From the NCBI GenBank assembly GCA_035771175.1, contig CM069611.1, positions 17,991,366-18,055,365 on the forward strand: a stretch of DNA of 64,000 nt. Reading direction: 5' to 3'. Shown piece by piece: positions 23,766-35,523 of this stretch. The notes under the pieces were generated by a model that saw only the letters and a program-made list of their open reading frames with translations, did no database searches and had not been told where the DNA came from. Positions within the stretch are counted from its first letter, which is position 1, and each line of letters opens with the position of its first letter. Source of the DNA: Paratinospora sagittata (Eukaryota > Streptophyta > Magnoliopsida > Ranunculales > Menispermaceae). A program made the position numbers and the translations under genes.

Positions 23766-25755
23766 CCATACCAACCACATGTACTTTAACCAATCTCATG
23801 CTTCCATGTATTTTAAATGTCCATTCCATTTAATACACCAAATTTTCATTCTCATTTATCCTTTTATTCAATCAATCCTAACCCATATCAATTCATGGTT
23901 TAATGGGCCCACACATAAATAATAACATATGCATTATACTTTAATTTAACATGACCCATATACATTTTATAAAGCACATATTTATATACATTATCAAGCA
24001 TCAAATATACAAATAGTAAACAACCATCAAACAAACACCAAACATATTAAGGCAACACATAGAGTTTGGGCAAAATGCAATTGGGTTATGAGCTAGATGA
24101 AATAATTTTCGGGGCGTCACAACATCCCTCTTCTTGAACATAACTAACTTTCCTTGCATATAATACTATAACAACATCATACTTTTTAACTGAATAGATT
24201 TCCACAGTCCTTTAAATTTAAATAGGATCACTAGACCCGATTACCCTTGTAGGGAATAATCTCAAGATACTCCGTTCTGCCCAAAAGTCTAGCTCTAATA
24301 GATTCATTGGGCCATACATAATATCTCTGTTTCTCATTCCACAAGCAAACATACACATGAACAAGAATTCACATATAAATAATATGATGATATAAATAAA
24401 AATATAATGAATTTCTATTCACAACAATTGCCAGAAGATTAGTCACACACTCTTAATCAAGTGTATCAAATTCTTTACTACTGCCTGCACATACCATTAT
24501 ATTGCATATTAACACCTTTCCGTTTCTAACTCATTATAATTGTAATTCTACATAATTTCCAATGTTTTAATTCATTCAACTAAGCATTTTATAAAATTGA
24601 GTTCATTTAATATTAATTTTTAACTTTCCAATTCATTCAATTAATTTTCATAATTTTATTCAATTTTCACGTACAACGTAATAATCAATCTAAATAATTC
24701 ATACCACTTCTTAACATTAATAAACCATTCGCCTAATTTAATTTATCATACACAGATATATTTGACTCTTACGTATTTGTACACATAATATACTTCGGTA
24801 TACATATAAGGCAACGTAGGTATTTAATTATAATATTAGCTTTTATAAAAATGAGGGACATTACATGGCCCAACCCAATATTTTTATAGGCTCAATCCGA
24901 ATATTCTTAGGTTTGGTGGGACCGGGCCGGCCGTCCCTAGTAGGCCGAATTGTCATCCCTACTACCAGTTAGTTGTGAGTTAGGAGCTTCAAACCTATTG
25001 ACAAAGAGAAGAAGAATAGTTATTGCAAGGAGCGTGACTTGGTATCAACTTTAAAACCCTCTCATGCTTAAGCCAACTTTAAGTTTTCTAAATAATAAAA
25101 CAAATGTACAATTGTTATATAATATTAAATAACTTACCTGTTTTGAAGAAATTTGAAGAAATTTATACTAGAGAGTTTATGATTGCGTGGCAGGATACAT
25201 GTCGTTTGCCATATGTTGAAAGTGGTTGTTATCTTTGCTTGTATGAGGTTTAGGTCATATTATTAACCTAGTGTACTTTAAACCTTCCAACGTTACAAAT
25301 AGCTCAGCTTATAGTGCTTAGTACACATAATCTCCTAAGTTATCATCGTTCCTAAATATTCTCCACTACCTCAGATAGGTCTTAAAAATAGTATTCTTTT
25401 ACAAATATCTTTACCATTGGTAAGTCATGTCCTCGACTCATTATTACCTCTCTATTTTGATCTATCAAGACTTTTGAATAGAGTAAATATTCTAGATTGA
25501 TTGTGGTAAGTATTACAATACAAACCACATGCATCCCTGGTCACCTTTGAATTTTTATTAAATCACGTATCAGTAGGTAATGAAGTGTGATAGTTTGCAT
25601 TACAATATACACGCCATTTAATTTAACATTTTTTTTTAATATTCCTAGGAGGTGGATGACGCATGGTAGGTATATATATACCCGTGCAACTATGGATATA
25701 TATATTTCTCAATTTTGAATAATGTTGAGGATACTCAGTACTCTGAGCTTATAGG

Positions 25756-26287
25756 AAGGGGCGTAACGAGTTGAGTTTAGTTGGGTTAGAGTCAAATTTT
25801 AACTCAATTCAACTTAGTTTCGATTAAAAAGATTAAAATTCAACCTAAATCAAACCGTCCCTCAACTCAATCTAATTCAAACTAGTTCAAGTTGGTCATT
25901 CAGATTAAAAATCTTAATTTTTGAGATGAGTTAAATTATAAATATAAATTTTCATACAAATTCTATATTAATAGATATTAAACATGTAATGTTTTTATTT
26001 TAAATACAACTATATTAATATATAAATTTGATAACCTTTCAAATTAACTATAAAATATCAAAATATTTTAAATAAAATTATATTAATCCATTACCATATC
26101 ATAATATCAAATTAGTTCGGTTCAAATTGGTTTGGGTCAATTTTTTAGACTTTCAATCTGTGACCCAATTCGAACAGTTTGAGTTAAGAATTTTTTAACT
26201 TAACTTAACCTAAATACTAAATCAACCCAATTCAATTCATCGAATTTGATTCTGTCTAATCGGGTTGACCAATTGGCTTACACCCCA
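25756..26287. mobile_element. Probable hAT-like MITE
   Basis: Left AAGGGGCGTAA and right TTACACCCCA are near-inverted repeats. Flanks CTTATAGG and CTTATTGT agree at 6 of 8 positions. The interior has opposed GAGTTGAGTTTAG and CAACCCAATTC stretches, as in the other hAT-like elements. 24970-25747 shows no recognisable feature. Confidence 0.45.
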
Positions 26288-26623
26288 CTTATTGTAACAA
26301 TGATTTATTTATTTATTTTTTTTAACGTGAGCATCAAATCGTTGCAAGATATTTGTTTTATTTTAATTGAATTAAATAAAAGTTACGTGTAATTCATGAG
26401 AACTCTTTTCTTGTTTTTTGAAAAAGAAGTGGAGACTTGTTTTTGAGAAAAAAAGTTGTGGAGAGCGGCAGGTTTGAAAATAAGAACGCGAAATGACCTG
26501 TGCCGTTCAAAGTTTAATGAAGCATGGAGTCCGATTATATTTACGGGAACAAGAAAAGGCCTCTATTAAAAAAAAGAAAAAAAAAGAAAAGAAAAGTCAA
26601 ATGAGTGCTGAAGAATCAAGTAA

Positions 26624-26652
26624 CACGTGGCTATTTGTTAAGAAGCCACGTG
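26624..26652. promoter_or_regulatory. Inverted pair of G-boxes
   Basis: CACGTGGCT (26624-26632) and AGCCACGTG (26644-26652) form a perfect 9-bp dyad with an 11-base spacer. Each holds the CACGTG core bound by bZIP/bHLH factors. A third CACGTG is at 26888-26893 and a fourth at about 28064. No gene that they could serve is intact in the window. 26653-27655 otherwise holds nothing I recognise. Confidence 0.5.
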
Positions 26653-27660
26653 CTCTAACCGTATGAACTGAACGCTCCACACCAAAAAAAAACCTCGACC
26701 CATAATATTTTTTTTTTTTCAAGCAACCTAATTAATCAGTAGTAATTTTATTAAGAATCGATATCACACAAGCTGGAAAACCGAGCCGAGCCGAGCCTAA
26801 AAACAAGCGATATTATTGGTGCTGCTAGCCTGCTACATGTCCTTTTTCCGGGTTTCGGCATCATTTATTCGCACCACAAGATTCGTCCACGTGTCCTCTT
26901 TTCTTCCTTCTTTTCTTTTCTTCTAAGGGAATGGAATGGACGAGGACCATCACAAATTCACAGCCATGCTCGAAAGCATCTTCTTGTCTGAGATGTGGTA
27001 GCTAGCTTTCACAAAAGAGCTTAAAATCAGAACCTGACCTCGTAACGTATCGTACGCGACACGTTTGACGATCATCGTTTGATGTAGAGATGGATATGAG
27101 ATTGAATGGTGCAGATTGATTTCTCTGCTGTCAAAATGGACTTGAAGCTGCAAGAGCAGGAATGGTCTAGCCACCACCCACAAAACTCATGCCACCTGGA
27201 ATATAAAACCAAAAACCAGCGTCACATTCACGTGGATAGGACCGACCGTTACAAACTCGAGGTATATAGGGTGGGTTCAAGAATTTTAATAGACAGCAAG
27301 CAATCAAATTAATATGAGTTTGACTTTTGTAACTCGTGTTTCTCGGGTTGAGGTTGATGTTTACCGGTCCCATTGTCATGAGTTTGGTCTGTGAAAGCGC
27401 TGGCAAATTCGTGGAAACATGCGCCCCATTTCCGCCCTGAAATCAGAATCCGTACTAATTACTTTAGGAAATTGATTCAGTCAGCCTCTCCGTATGTGCG
27501 GCTCTTTTCCTTTTTTATTTTATTTATTTATTTTTTTATAACCTGGGTAAGGCGCATTGGCAAATCCCCTGGGACAAGCCTAATGATAGAAGAGCGATCC
27601 TCTCAACTCAACGAGTGTACAGATGCACTATATGGAAGACACAAGGTACCTTTTTTTTTT

Positions 27661-27764
27661 TTTGGACAAAAGTCATATTTATTTTACCTAATGACGAGAC
27701 TCGAATTCATTTTTTTTGGACAAAGGTCATATTTATTTTACCTAATAACAAGACTCAAATTCAT
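27661..27764. repeat. 54-bp tandem duplication
   Basis: Two head-to-tail copies of TTTGGACAAAAGTCATATTT..GACTCGAATTCAT, differing at about five positions. 27765-28025 has no further feature. Confidence 0.85.
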
Positions 27765-28192
27765 ATTCTTATAGATCATGAGTATAAGATTTATACAATC
27801 ACTTCATTATCGTGTTCGGTGGTTTATAAATAGGTTTTATGTTTGCAAATTATGAAATATTCTTTTTAAGGCGACACGAGATAATAAGTTGGCACAAGAC
27901 TAGATGATACAAAATTTCAAACAAAGCCAAAAGGCGAGCACAATAAAAAAAGCCACAGGAGCCTAGATTAAGGAAAATGTGAACTAATAATTATCATGGT
28001 AATCTAACAGAAACAACTTCATTTATCTATAACCTATATAAAAAGAGAGTTTCCGTTGCAACTACCACGTGTCGTGCACGTTTTTGTTGTCGTTTCTCTT
28101 TCTCTTTTACTGCTTACGTTTAAGCCTGTGTCTTAGCCTCTGCCTTCTCGTGCACTGCTATTTTGTTGAAGTTTATCTTCTCTCTGTTTGTG

Positions 28193-28196
<4 letters not shown>

Positions 28197-28226
<30 letters not shown>
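28197..28226. repeat. CT microsatellite
   Basis: Fifteen CT units, in what looks like a 5' leader downstream of a TATA-like box. Confidence 0.95.
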
Positions 28227-28228
<2 letters not shown>

Positions 28229-29579
28229 CTAAGTCAATTTTGTTCCTCAAACCTTTCTCGCGTTGCTCTTGCTCACACCCTCTGATTGTTCCAATGAAGG
28301 CGAACAACAACGACGTTCCAGTCACAACCAATTAACAACTTGATTTGTATTCTGCGTGAATGTTGTCTCTTTTCGGTAAGTTCTCTTAGCCCTAATTTAA
28401 GAAATTGCGTCGTCTTGTCCGAATTAGAGATTCTTTTTTGTTTGGCTTTTGAATATGTTGTATTCAGGGTTTGTTTGGGTTTTGTCTCAATTGCGTAGTT
28501 ATTTATTTGCAAATTTGGGCGTTGGATGTTCTCTAATGCTTAGTTTGTGAGATTTGAATGACTCAGAATTTTTCCTCTTTTAATTGATTGTTCATTGTTC
28601 ATGATTTATTTGTTGGTAAAATTGACGATGTGAAGTTCGGTTAAATTTTATGTGTTTAATTGTACATAGATTTTGTTAGGTTTTTTAAGTGCTTATACTC
28701 AGTAACCTTTTATGGGATTTTGCGGTATTTTTGTTTGAACAACCATTTATGACTAAGAAAGTTTATATGTAATAGACTTTCTCTTGATTTTTTTATTCTG
28801 ATTCTCTACCCTCTACTACATAAGTGTCATTTGTTTTCATAATAGATGTTTGCAATTTAAGCTTTTTAATTTACTACTATTCATTGAATTGTTTCATGTT
28901 TCTCAATATATCTACCTCTTCATTAATAGTTTGTATTGCTTTTCATTGCGTAGTCTAAGTAAGCATTTCCTTGTTAACTTCACTGCGTTTATATTGACAA
29001 ATGCTTATTTTCTTTAAACACTTTTTTAGATTGAAGATAGAACACATAAACAAGTGCGGAGTACCATAATTAGCATAAATATTATCACATCTTGCATAAT
29101 TTCCAAGGTATGTAAGATTTTTTTCTCATAGCATCTTTTTCTGTAATTTTTTTTCCCTTCATTATTTCTATTAATAGCTTTTGTTTTGTAAGTTAGTTCT
29201 TTTACATTTCTATATAATTATATCTGCCTTTTAATAATTATAATATGTTTACTTATTAACGGATTTGTGTTGGGCTTTCATTTCTATTATTGACGTTTAA
29301 TTAGTATCTACTTCTATTTTTGTTGTTTTTCATTGGTTACTCTTTTTTTTTCACTTTTGCTTCTTTCCTTATATATTGTTTATGTTGTTTTACTTAGATA
29401 CTCTTCATACGTTTCATTGTACTATTTCTATAAAATTCTGAAAGATTCACATAAGTTACAATAACACGCCTATTACACTTAAAAAACCAATTTACTCTTA
29501 TCATCTTTCTCTATCAAAGTGCATGTGCTGAGAATATCCTACGACTGTTGAGAGGAGTTTTAACCTATGGAAAGTACGG

Positions 29580-31204
29580 ACAAAAATAGTAAAAAATAAG
29601 AGCCTATAAAGAACGAAGTCAAGAAGAGAAGGATGACTATAATAAACGTTGTAGAAAGTCTTACTTGTGTCTAACTGAAGAAGAGAAAGAAATGAAAATA
29701 TATCATCAAAGAGAGCTTTATAGAAAAAAAAAAATTGCCACAATATTGCTTAGGAATAACAAAAACATACAACAACCAAAGCTATAACAATTTACAACAA
29801 ACGACCTACAAAATAAAATCATAAGTGAGATTGTAATAACATAATAAATGCTATGTATTATAGGATCAACATCAAATGAAGGAGGTTTTGTTGATGACAT
29901 AGTACAAAAATAACAATTAACAATATAAATGATCAAAGGCATCAAATTTTGTAGCAAAAGGAGAAAATTTATGAGATAGGTCAGTAGCCAACTCTTCTGG
30001 TTAAGTTAATAATTTCTCCCAGTGTAATCACAAATTATCAAATTAAAATCAAAGATGTATTTCATTTGATTTTTGACAAAGTGAATGTTATGCTGCTCTG
30101 CGATAATTGGTTCAGGAACCTGCTAAGTGAGCTCTTCGCCTGTTCTGTTTCTGAGCTTGCTGGGTAGATTTGTTGAAGAAGGAGATGAAACAAGAATACC
30201 CAGATGGTGATTTTGGTTCTTGATTGATCCATCCTGGAATTGATTGAAATGGGCACTGCAATTTGGTTGTGGGTGTGAAGATTATAATAGGAAAAAGGTA
30301 GGTTCAACATCAAATGAAGATCGTGTCAACATGTTCATCGCAACACCACCTACTCAGGATAACACACAAAAAGCTAAACATATTCATCAACCATGTTACA
30401 AAAGAAATTATCAAATCTATACAAAAAAAGCACATTTTGGACACATCTATATTAGATAAAATATTTACTGAACATTGTACTTTGCCTATACTAACGATTT
30501 GTAAATATTGTAAAGCAAAAAAAAATTATCGCGAGACATGGTTTTTGTTGTTCTAATGGCAAAGTTTCCTTAATTATTAATCGAGTATCTAATGTTATAT
30601 ATGATTTGTTTACTTCCAATTCTAATGAATCCGAAGAATTTTTAAAATACATTCGTACATATAATAAACTTTTGCATTTACGTCTTTTGGTGTGAAATAT
30701 GATAAATATTTATGCAAAAGAAATAAAGGTATATATACCTTCAAAATACAAGGACAAGTTTATCATTATATCAAAAAAATATTTCTATCAGATGACCATC
30801 CTTCCTATTCACAATTATATTTTTATGACATAAAACATGAGATAAAAAATTGAATATTTATTTCAAACAAAATGAGTGAAATAATATTAAAAAAATTAGT
30901 CGACATACTTACAGTAAATCCTTATGCAAAATTCCTTAGAAGTTTGCAAACTATACCAAATTTACAGGATCATGTGATTTATTTGAAATTAGATGTTGAA
31001 TTAGATCAACGTGTTTATAATATTTCTACTACTTCCCAAGTTACAGTCATATGGATAGATAACTTCTCTAGCCAACCTTCTAAATGTGATATTGTTGTTT
31101 TTAATCATTTTGGGAATAGTCATAAAATTCAATATTATTTTGTATGTTACGATCATCTACAATACTCGTTGTTATTTCCTTATGGTGATATTGGTTGGCT
31201 CTAA
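29580..31204 (+). pseudogene. Helitron Rep/helicase, N-terminal part, broken
   Basis: Pieces of a plant Helitron protein appear in order in shifting frames. 29604-29735 is a basic charged N-terminal segment (YKERSQEEKDDYNK, TEEEKEMKIYHQR). 30490-30540 is the zinc-finger-like CKYCKAKK..ETW, and 30550-30690 holds CSNGKVSL and FTSNSNESEEFLKYIR. 30730-30850 holds IQGQVYHY and LYFYD. 30872-31204 is open for 110 codons with NPYAKFLRSL, DQRVYN and LLFPYGDIGW, typical of the Helitron-like N domain. Helitron Rep normally continues through two-His Rep motifs into a PIF1-type helicase; those are absent here. Frameshifts and stops make it non-functional. Confidence 0.8.
30065..30232 (-). pseudogene. Possible captured exon, N-terminus of an LRR receptor-like protein
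   Basis: On the minus strand an open segment starts MDQSRTK, has a hydrophobic stretch (IWVFLFHLLLQQI) like a signal peptide, then PASSETEQAKSSLSRFLNQL. That layout (signal peptide, SSE..., a short helix ending FLNQ) resembles the first exon of plant leucine-rich-repeat receptor-like kinases. It is antisense to the Helitron, GC-richer than its surroundings, and only about 55 codons long with no LRRs. The identity is a guess from layout; it could be a chance frame. Confidence 0.35.
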
Positions 31205-31250
31205 GAAGTTGAAAAACAAGCACAATATTGCGATAAAAATAGAGACCAAA

Positions 31251-32550
31251 TGTCACATCTTGTCCAAACGTGCCTAGATCGATGGGACACTCGCAGGCGC
31301 GGTGTGATGCAATTTCAATGGAAATCAGATGCACATGAATACAAATAAGGGACAAGTTTCTTCTCATTAGATCCAAGTATATATTTTTTATACAAAATGT
31401 AGGCGGTTTAGTGACCCTCAAATCAAGGGAACATGCTCCCCAAAATCTCCCTAATTAATTATGCAATTAAGACAGGGGTTATAAAAATGAGGGCCCACGC
31501 GACTCTGCCCAACTCCACCTTAGGCTCCTGTAAAATGGTTAACAACGGGATGAGCCATCGCCCAGTGGGTGAAACAAATATTCCGTGAATTACGAAAATT
31601 AATAAGGAGAACATCATAATCATAATCATCAGATAATCATAGCACAACATCATTGATAGTGTACAATATCACAACAGATAAATATCCATAACACACTATC
31701 TCACAAGGGTTTGTGACCGGGTATCGTCCCGGGAGTGTCCATCTCTAGGGGTGACTGGTCTTGGGTTCACACACTATACGTCCATCTCTAGGGAGAATAT
31801 TTATAAGTGAGCACTTTTGCACAAGTAAATAGTTCATAGGTCAAGTATCACTTGCGCCCCTAGGTGCTTTATATGTATGATAGTTATGCATATGCAGGCC
31901 CAGTCTCAATTTATATTGGACTTGATTTTGGGAGCGTCTGGTGATGTCTATCAGGATTGGCCTCACCACGTGCATCATTAGGACGTCTAGTATTATCTAT
32001 ACAAAGTGAACAACTTTCAATAATTGGAGGTGGGCGCTTAAATACTAAGTATTCTAGAGCAGCAAGCTCCCGTTCACTATTTAAAGTTACTGAGGACAAT
32101 ACTGAGTTTGGCTAGCTAAATCAATTGCTAATTTAGCAGAGTAACAGTATAATACATGGACTTTAAGTGTCAAGGTACAAACATGACTGGTACAATCTAA
32201 GTGAACATTATACATAATAATGCAGTCTAAGAGAATACCAGTCAAAATAATAAATGCATGAAAACTTTATAAAAATCATAAGACACGTAAACCTATGTTT
32301 CATTCTCACCTTTAATTTGCACGTTTTCCAAAGTTAGTGTTCATTCCCAAGAACAACAGCTCTGCACTGCAAATAGAGAGTCTCAAAAGAGGAGAGAGAA
32401 AGCTTTAAAGAGGGAGGAAGAGAGCCTTAAGGAGGAAGAAGAAGGGATGGAAAAAATGAGGGGCGGGGATCCTTTTTTATAGGGGTCCAAGTGCCAAAAC
32501 GTTTTGGGATTTTTTTTTTTTTTTTGAGTCTAAACCGGGGGGGTATTACA
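31251..32550 (-). mobile_element. Solo LTR G, TSD CCAAA, inside the Helitron
   Basis: On the minus strand it runs from TGTAATACCCCCCC (32550) to ATGTGACA (31251), flanked by perfect CCAAA at 31246-31250 and 32551-32555. It has a TATA-like CCTATAAAAAAGG near 32475 (minus strand) and a CACTGGGCGATGGCTCATCCC..TTTTACAG/GAGCC 3' splice-site-like block near 31530. Removing it rejoins the Helitron reading region. Confidence 0.9.
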
Positions 32551-32555
32551 CCAAA

Positions 32556-33102
32556 ACAACAATCTATTTGCTATATGTAATGTGCACAATGCTAAGGAAT
32601 TAATTGAAGAAGAAACACAAGGTAAGTTCTTCTAATTTTGTGTTATTTAGATTATTTTTCCTTTTATTTATAGTTTTGACGTGTGTTAATTTTTTTTATT
32701 ATCTATTTTCATTTTTAAGTGTTGCACTAAAAAAGGAAGCATAATTGTGTTTCTTGTCGAGAATTTTATCATTACAAACTTCAAATATGATCATTAGATA
32801 ATTCTATTTTATTACATTCAGGACGTTTGTTGCAACAATTTGTTGTTGATATGTATGTCAAACTCGAAACGTTTAGGCTAGATTATATTCGTGTCAATCA
32901 AGGTGACGAACTTAATCATATCAAGGAATCATTGATAGTGTTGAGCTTAGTGAAATTGAAGGATAAAAAATAGGGTGAAAAATAATTCTTCCCGCTTCTT
33001 TTATTGGTGGTCCTCGAGATATGAAAAAACAATATATGAATGTTATGACATTAGTACAAAAATTTGACAATTTTTTCATAACTACCATATGCAATCCTAA
33101 TT
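32556..33102 (+). pseudogene. Helitron Rep continuation after solo LTR G
   Basis: Short matches to the Helitron-like domain continue: CNVHNAKELIEE near 32580, a possible AAG/GTAAGT splice donor at 32621, LLQQFVVDMYVKLE..RLDYIR at 32830-32895, then GGPRDMKKQYMNVM and LVQKFDNFF..CNPN up to 33100, where LTR H cuts the gene. Several frameshifts. Confidence 0.7.
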
Positions 33103-34372
33103 TGTACCCCCCGACCCCGGATCATCATCCCCCGCGGGACGGCGTGCTGAATGCTGAGGCGGGACACCCAACATAGGCATTCTCAACCATCCCATTTCAT
33201 CCATGGAATGATCAAGATGCCTACCTAGCCTCAACATAATATCAAACACCTGGCGGTACCTGTAACAATTCTATAATTCACAACTAAAATCCATAGAGAT
33301 TAAACTCCAAATTATACAAAATGATCATGTCATATAGTCCATCCACATCAAATATCCAACACACATAAATCTAAGGCCCCAAGGCCATCATCAAGTGTAT
33401 ATACAACCATGCATCCTCGCAGCTAAGTTATACATGTGGGTTATTATAAAATATACACATATACCAAAATATACAAAACCATATATATGCATTACATTCA
33501 TCCACAACATGTACAAATATCTCTCTATCACACACATCCAAAAATTAAATACCTTAGCTCTGCAGTGGCTAGATCATCAACCAATGATGACTCTCTTTCC
33601 TTTATCTAAAGGATTGAAAATACATATCAATTCACATGCATATTATTCCATGATCAATATTACATATCCAACACATATAACTCATATCACTATGTCCCAT
33701 CCCCAGCATAGTCAAATTTAGGTCCAGATGATTCACATAACATCCTAATTCACTTATACTCCAATTCTCATGTCATAGGCACCATTTGTGCCCAATACTA
33801 AGACCAAGGCCTGGCACATAAGCCTAAGTCCCTACATGGTTATCATGCTCAAATACATCATAAATCGTATCATTCATGCCAAATTAATCATACTTTACTC
33901 AATTCCCCAATTCATATCCAATTGCAACATTAGCCACAAATTGGGAAATCTCTACAATAGGCCAACATGGCCAAAATGAACTAGCCATGCTATATCATAG
34001 GAAACCCCAAATTAACACCATAGATCACTCAAGCAAGCTAATTTGATTAACATAGGTCACATGCACCCTCTATGGAAACCCCTAGGTCCAACTATTGGGC
34101 TAGGTCACTTTACAACTAGCACCATGAAAACCTGTAACACCCCCACTTTTTCTACTGTAAAAACTAACTTAACCACTATAAAAACTCTACAGATATAATT
34201 TCAATGAGTGAGAAAATCTCCCCTCGGAGAAAATATAGACCCCCATTATGAAACGGTCCCAAGGAAAAGGTCGTCCCCTTGGGGCACCCCTATTTATAGG
34301 GGTTGCCCCCTTCTCGTCCTCATTCTGCCTTTCACTCTCCCTCTCCCCTTCCCTCTTGCGCTTATTTTTTTT

Positions 34373-34409
<37 letters not shown>

Positions 34410-35475
34410 CTCGCGCTTCCGTAAGATAGGTGTTTTGACGGAAGATTCGTCAAGGCGACGCCACTACACGTATTAAGGTAGGGAATGAAGGCTAGGTTTG
34501 CGTCTCTTACTTGTCTAATGATGAATTACATAGCATCATGCATCATACATGTTACCATGTTTTACTTTATGCATGAAAACTATTTTACAAAACGGTATAT
34601 ATATTATAGTGGTGTTTTGCCTTTATGCTGGCCCCGACAGAGTGACACTGTCACTGGTTATATTATTGGGTGCTATGCTGTTACGCTGGCCCCAACAGAG
34701 TGACACTGCCACTGGTTAGTGTTGGAACTCATGAGATCTCTCAGTTGCTAGTTATTACTAGTGCCTCAGATCATAGGTTGTGAGTGAATGGTACCTGGCC
34801 TGTGATGCTGTGTGACTAGGGTTCATTCATATCATTGCTTGATTGTATTGTTGTGGCATAAATGTCTGATGACTATTGTTCTGTACTTATTATTATGCAT
34901 GTAAGTTTCTTTTATCCTGTTTGACCTTACTGAGCTGTTAAGCTCACCCTGTTGATATTTTTTCCCAGGATCTTAGACACGCATAAGTACAAATATGTTA
35001 TCAGAACCTAAGAGCCACAGAAGCTATGTGCAAAGGAAACACGTAAGGTGTGGGATGTCAACATAGATCTAGGTGTGTTATTTATGGGCTGTTGTAGTTT
35101 TCGCTGCGTACTCTATACTCATGTAATTGTAACATTTGTACATTTGCCCTCGTTATTAAAGAAGGATGAATAAAAGATTTGTGTTGATGTTCGTTTCTAC
35201 TTCACACCCCGATTCTGGTCCGCTGCCTATCGTATGAGATTATTCTCGAGAATCGGGGTTTGACAAAACCCAACTAAAAATTGGAGCAAATGCCACCAAC
35301 AAGCTCAAAAGTATCATAGGAAACCATTCCTTACTCATGCATCCCAAAATTTAGGGTTCCCATACAAACCCTAACCTCAAGCTCACCCAAATCCTAGGTG
35401 AAATGCTTGGAATTAAAATGGCATTTGGGCATAGATTTAGGTCATAGGTTCATATTCTTACCCTTTTCATGCTCT
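33103..35475 (-). mobile_element. LTR H, relative of the E family, truncated
   Basis: The left end TGTACCCCCCGACCCCGG followed by CCCCCGCGGGACGGCGTGCTGAATGC aligns with the minus-strand 3' terminus of solo LTR E. The body resembles E (for example AGGCCTAAGTC and CTAGGTCACTTTAC). It is interrupted by solo LTR I and loses similarity near 35475. 35476-35523 is a short inverted copy of the same LTR terminus (GCATTCCGCGGGGGATGGTG). Confidence 0.6.
34133..35265 (+). mobile_element. Solo LTR I, TSD AAACC
   Basis: TGTAACACCCCCAC..GGGGTTTGACA with perfect AAACC flanks (34128-34132, 35266-35270). TATA-like CTATTTATAGGGG at about 34289, CT microsatellite 34375-34404, AAG/GTAGGG at 34477/34478, and ACTGAGCTGTTAAGCTCACCC..TTTCCCAG/GATC at 34968/34969. 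A 58-bp-period duplication (GCTGGCCCC..CACTGG) lies at 34627-34719. Same family as solo LTR J. Confidence 0.9.
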
Positions 35476-35523
35476 TGCACCCCAGCATTCCGCGGGGGAT
35501 GGTGGTCTAGAGTCGGGGGGTGT

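Larger units (their letters stand above)
14194..24121 (-). mobile_element. Solo LTR E, TSD ACATC, interrupted by element F
   Basis: On the minus strand it runs from TGTGACGCCCCG at 24121 to GGGGTCGCCACA at 14194, with perfect flanks ACATC at 14189-14193 and 24122-24126. Without F it is about 3.17 kb, large for an LTR. It contains a minisatellite (23190-23765) and the 3' splice-site-like CTTTCAG/GTCC (minus strand, 14714/14713) after CACTGGGC..GGCTCACCC. LTR K at 53077 is a second copy of the same family that lacks the F insertion. Confidence 0.85.
10711..24865 (-). mobile_element. Solo LTR D, minus strand, interrupted by C and E
   Basis: On the minus strand it starts TGTAATGTCCCTC at 24865 and ends at 10711 in a decayed TATCAGGACC (reverse of the usual ..GTGACA end); GACCGGCACAG nearby aligns with the F-family terminus. 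Flanks CGGCC (10706-10710) and TGGCC (24866-24870) fit a 5-bp TSD with one C-to-T change. Without C and E it is about 1.54 kb. A 3' splice-site-like TTTCAG/GTCC lies near 13806 (minus strand). Confidence 0.65.
9349..24961. mobile_element. Outer hAT-like non-autonomous element, host of the nest
   Basis: The left terminus TAGGGGTGGCAATTTGGC at 9349 and the right terminus GGCCGAATTGTCATCCCTA ending at 24961 are imperfect inverted repeats. They are flanked by 8-bp duplications CTATCAGT (9341-9348) and CTACCAGT (24962-24969), one transition apart, the length expected for hAT. Removing the nested insertions leaves about 760 bp with no transposase, so it is MITE-like. It contains the inner hAT-like element and solo LTR D. 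Confidence 0.7.
28026..33102 (+). mobile_element. Decayed Helitron, 3' truncated
   Basis: The left end is placed at A/TCTATAACC (28025/28026), which fits the TC terminus and the A/T insertion preference of Helitrons. Below it lie TATATAAAAAG (28034), a G-box (28064), a CT microsatellite and a CGGTAAGT 5' splice site (about 28371). A broken Helitron Rep protein follows (29580-33100). A solo LTR (31251-32550) has split the Rep gene. The element is lost at 33102, where LTR H begins, so no CTRR terminus or hairpin is present. 28375-29540 is AT-rich with no recognised feature and is probably an intron or spacer. Confidence 0.65.

Noticed and set aside
2806..24961. A single large hAT-like element from 2806 to 24961
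   Set aside because: The 8 bases left of 2806 do not match those right of 24961, whereas those left of 9349 do (7 of 8).
28069..28335. Possible small secreted protein with a Leu/Ser-rich start
   Set aside because: Its middle is the CT microsatellite read as Leu-Ser. It overlaps a likely 5' leader.
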